Assembly: GCA_958451915.1 (NCBI GenBank)
Contig: CAUDRX010000113.1
Location: 1-7,283, forward strand
Source: an uncultured Peptococcaceae bacterium
Lineage (GTDB): Bacteria > Bacillota > Peptococcia > Peptococcales > Peptococcaceae
Direction: 5' to 3'
DNA: 7,283 nucleotides
Shown: in pieces, positions 6,825-7,283 of the stretch
How the letters are laid out: the number at the start of each line of letters is the position of its first letter
Numbering within the stretch: position 1 is the first letter of the stretch
Position numbers and translations under genes: made by a program
Notes under the pieces: model-generated
Database searches by the model: none
Told to the model about the DNA's origin: nothing
Seen by the model: only the letters and a program-made list of their open reading frames with translations

Positions 6825-6834
6825 AAGATATCTT
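6825..6834. repeat. AT-rich 10-bp palindrome in the permease leader or promoter region
   Basis: AAGATATCTT is a perfect palindrome inside the AT-rich stretch 6816-6843, which stands out from the GC-rich surroundings. The permease promoter probably lies here, since several -10-like hexamers (TAAGAT at 6824-6829, TATAAG at 6835-6840) are present. None has a good -35 partner at 17 bases. The rest of the gap 6748-6890 holds nothing else I can name apart from a GC-rich stretch at 6855-6872. Confidence 0.35.
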
Positions 6835-6890
6835 TATAAGAAATCGGACGCTGTCGCGGCGCTGCCGCCGCCAAGAAAGGAGAGAGAATC

Positions 6891-7283
6891 ATGTCCGCTC
6901 AACCAATTTTTCTCGGTCGTGACCGGAACGCGCTGATCAAGCTGGCACTCACTGTGATCCTGCCGCTCTTCATCTTCCTGGTCCCGACCAACGATGTCTT
7001 TACTGCTGATTTCCGTCTCTTTTTAGTCATCACCCTCATCGCTATCATCTCATTTGCCACCGATTCCCTGCCGCAGACCGGCGTCGCCATCGCGCTGCCG
7101 GTGGCTTATGTCGTCCTGGGGATCGCCCCGGGGGATGTCGTTTTCTCGGCCTGGCTCAACTATGTGCCATGGATGATGATCGGCGCGCTCATCCTCTCGC
7201 TGGTCCTGGAAAAGACCAGACTCATGAAGCGCATCGCCTATCACTGCATCCTCATCACCGGTGCCAGCTATAAAGGCATCATC
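6891..7283 (+). CDS. SLC13/DASS-like anion (dicarboxylate or sulfate type) permease, N-terminal part
   Basis: An open frame of 131 codons runs from ATG 6891 off the window end, with AAAGGAG (6876-6882) eight bases before the start. It is a membrane protein: hydrophobic segments lie at about 15-32, 41-57, 62-79 and 92-106, separated by short polar turns. The order resembles the N-terminus of SLC13-family permeases: FRLFLVITLIAIISFATDSLPQTGVAIA, a loop, then WMMIGALILSLVLEKTRLMKRIAYH, where the family typically has a W-x-I-A-A-F-x-x-x-x-G-x-x-K-T-G-L-G-x-R-I-A pattern. The family imports or exchanges di- and tricarboxylates or sulfate, usually with sodium. The substrate-binding SNT motifs lie beyond the window, so the substrate is unknown. 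Another anion permease family of the same fold is the main alternative. Confidence 0.7.
   Translation, partial: MSAQPIFLGRDRNALIKLALTVILPLFIFLVPTNDVFTADFRLFLVITLIAIISFATDSLPQTGVAIALPVAYVVLGIAPGDVVFSAWLNYVPWMMIGALILSLVLEKTRLMKRIAYHCILITGASYKGII

Noticed and set aside
6855..6872. A possible GC-rich hairpin (GCGGC-GCT-GCCGC) just before the permease ribosome binding site
   Set aside because: The five-base stem is short, lies in a GCC-repeat-like stretch where pairing arises easily, and has no sign of a riboswitch or attenuator.

Overview
The window (about 7.3 kb, GC-rich at roughly 60% by eye) is ordinary bacterial chromosome. Several points suggest a GC-rich Firmicute, possibly of the Negativicutes type: uvrB directly followed by uvrA, strong AGGAGG-type ribosome binding sites, a Crp/Fnr-type regulator and an SLC13-type permease. 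The lineage is an inference from gene content and style; no marker gene in the window fixes it. No insertion sequence, phage gene, CRISPR array, tRNA or rRNA was seen.

Left two thirds (1-4934, minus strand). A nucleotide excision repair operon reads right to left. A well-formed sigma70-type promoter (4934-4906) is followed by uvrB (4858-2879) and uvrA (2869-38). The uvrA ribosome binding site overlaps the uvrB stop codon. A third reading frame with its own ribosome binding site starts 14 bases after uvrA and leaves the window after 7 codons. UvrA and UvrB form the damage-search complex, and UvrB is then loaded on the lesion for UvrC incision. Both proteins look complete, with all core motifs. 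No Bacillus-type LexA box is visible at the promoter.

Middle (4977-6060). A minus-strand gene encodes a small membrane-anchored histidine-kinase-like protein of 310 residues and ends in its own intrinsic terminator, so it is separate from uvrBA. Its ATP-binding domain has all its boxes, but the phospho-acceptor histidine of the H-box is an arginine (SRDLSTP where SHDLRTP or SHELRTP is expected), and no response regulator gene lies in the window. It is divergent, across 112 bases, from the next gene. That gap holds a perfect 7-5-7 inverted repeat and a sigma70-type promoter for the rightward gene.

Right (6061-7283, plus strand). A Crp/Fnr-superfamily regulator (218 residues) ends in a textbook terminator. 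After a 173-base gap with two short palindromes comes the start of an SLC13/DASS-like anion permease, cut off by the window end. One palindrome has the 5-4-5 geometry of Crp/Fnr-family operators, which makes control of the permease by the neighbouring regulator a reasonable but untested guess. The most unusual item is the kinase-like protein without its histidine, next to a regulator and a transporter gene.
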